Shown: in pieces, positions 5,486 to 6,273 of the stretch | Position numbering within the stretch: position 1 is the first letter of the stretch | Layout of the letters: every line of letters starts with the position of its first letter | Source of the DNA: Sphingomonadales bacterium UBA658 | GTDB taxonomy: Bacteria > Pseudomonadota > Alphaproteobacteria > Sphingomonadales > Sphingomonadaceae | DNA: 6,273 bases | Assembly: GCA_002299195.1 (NCBI GenBank) | Contig: DBOA01000035.1 | Span: 19,301 to 25,573, forward strand | Direction: 5' to 3' | Translations under genes and position numbers: made by a program | The notes under the pieces: generated by a model | The model's database searches: none | The model's input: only the letters and a program-made list of their open reading frames with translations | Told to the model about the DNA's origin: nothing

Positions 5486-6273
5486 AACAGCAAACAGGTT
5501 TCGGGATGCGCATGCGGCAGTTGCAGCCCGCCGTGCATTAGCGCGGCACCGCTCAACGTCGCGCCATCCTGATTTAGCCCAAGCCTCTCGATTGCCGATG
5601 GCACCTTAATGGCCTGCCAGATTGTCGGCCAGATCAGCTTTACCAGATAATTTCGGTCCGGGTCCAAACCAGCAAAACGCAAGCGTTCAGGTAAAACCTG
5701 CGGATCGCTCAAGACATAAGCGACGGAATAGAACGCTTCGGACCGGTCACGCGCGACCACGCCGGTTGCCATGATCTGCGGTGCCGTATCGATCCGGACC
5801 AAGTCGCCATCATGCAGCAACGCACGGTGGCGCTTATGCAAGGCGATGGCAGACTTTAGCGTGTCGAGGTCGCCCTGCCGTTCGGTCAAGAGGTTGAGTT
5901 CAAGCCCCATATGCCCCATCAATGCGATCGCAGCGCGCATGTCCAACGACAGCCTGCGTCCACTCACATGGCATCGCGCAGGTCCCACATGACATCCCAT
6001 CACTTCGGGCGGCAGGAAAAAGCTCGCGCCGCGTTGGATATATTGCCGGTCAAGCGCGTCATTGCTGTCGGACGTCCAGACGCGGTCACTATGCGCCAGC
6101 ACACCCATATCGGCGCGCGCGCCGCCCGATGAACAGCTTTCAATTTCGACATCGGGATGCGCGGTGCGCACGCGATCCAGCAGCGCGTAAAGCGCGGTTA
6201 CCTGAGCGAAGGCCTTCGCGGTGCCCGATGCACCACCCGGATGGCTTAGGTCGCGGTTCATATCCCATTTGAT
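5467..6273 (-). CDS. GH36 alpha-galactosidase, C-terminal part (5' end beyond window)
   Basis: The frame is open to the window edge, giving the last 268 residues of a larger protein (GH36 enzymes are commonly about 700 residues). The visible part begins IKWDMNRD, the GH36 nucleophile motif, with the nucleophile Asp as fragment residue 4. It continues with SCSSGGARADMG (fragment 47-57), equivalent to the substrate-binding C-x-x-G-G region, then VWTSDSNDALDR, where Asp69 is the probable acid/base. GCHVGP and a C-terminal beta-sandwich region ending PETCLLFYVDAI follow. The family releases terminal alpha-1,6-linked galactose, for example from raffinose-type sugars; no signal peptide can be assessed because the N-terminus is missing. 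Its ATG codon at 6261 lies inside the nucleophile motif and is not the true start. The gene is convergent with udgX and overlaps it by 19 bp. It looks like a carbohydrate-use gene unrelated to the repair genes. Confidence 0.93.
   Translation of the reverse strand: MKWDMNRDLSHPGGASGTAKAFAQVTALYALLDRVRTAHPDVEIESCSSGGARADMGVLAHSDRVWTSDSNDALDRQYIQRGASFFLPPEVMGCHVGPARCHVSGRRLSLDMRAAIALMGHMGLELNLLTERQGDLDTLKSAIALHKRHRALLHDGDLVRIDTAPQIMATGVVARDRSEAFYSVAYVLSDPQVLPERLRFAGLDPDRNYLVKLIWPTIWQAIKVPSAIERLGLNQDGATLSGAALMHGGLQLPHAHPETCLLFYVDAI

Noticed and set aside
1..6273. CRISPR arrays, tRNA/rRNA genes, insertion sequences or prophage genes
   Set aside because: No spaced repeats, cloverleaf-like or rRNA-like segments, transposase motifs or terminal inverted repeats were seen; apart from the 109-bp control region the window is almost fully coding.

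Overview
The window reads as chromosomal DNA from a moderately GC-rich alphaproteobacterium. A sphingomonad (Sphingopyxis/Sphingorhabdus-like) is my best guess from protein style, with moderate confidence. The alphaproteobacterial assignment is supported independently by a GAAC-N7-GAAC direct repeat in front of a DNA-repair operon, which is the LexA (SOS) box form of that class. Genes are tightly packed, and neighbouring genes overlap by a few bases.

Layout: (1) bases 1-114, + strand: the last 37 residues of a probable alpha/beta-hydrolase. (2) 111-2749, - strand: a two-gene operon encoding a metallo-beta-lactamase/beta-CASP-type 'ligase-associated DNA damage response exonuclease', then an ATP-dependent DNA ligase, joined by a TGATG overlap. 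(3) 2750-2858: a 109-bp divergent intergenic region with an AT-rich 11-bp tandem repeat that forms a LexA box and overlaps a plausible promoter. (4) 2859-5485, + strand: a two-gene operon encoding a radical SAM protein with a C-terminal helix-hairpin-helix region, then a DUF4130-UdgX fusion, joined by a GTGA overlap. (5) 5467-6273, - strand: the C-terminal part of a GH36 alpha-galactosidase that runs off the window and overlaps the UdgX gene tail to tail by 19 bp.

The central 5.4 kb is therefore a compact DNA-repair island. Four proteins act, or are predicted to act, on damaged DNA: end processing (exonuclease), sealing (ligase), a radical-chemistry enzyme of unknown substrate, and a UdgX domain. 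The UdgX domain carries the KRRIH loop, whose histidine in characterised UdgX bonds covalently to the abasic site left after uracil removal. All four genes diverge from one short control region with a LexA box, so SOS control of at least the radical SAM-UdgX operon is a testable inference. Each protein family is already named in databases. What is worth following up is the arrangement, the unknown radical SAM/DUF4130 chemistry and the possible shared regulation. The helicase and phosphoesterase that often accompany this ligase/exonuclease pair are not in the window. The flanking hydrolase and alpha-galactosidase look unrelated.
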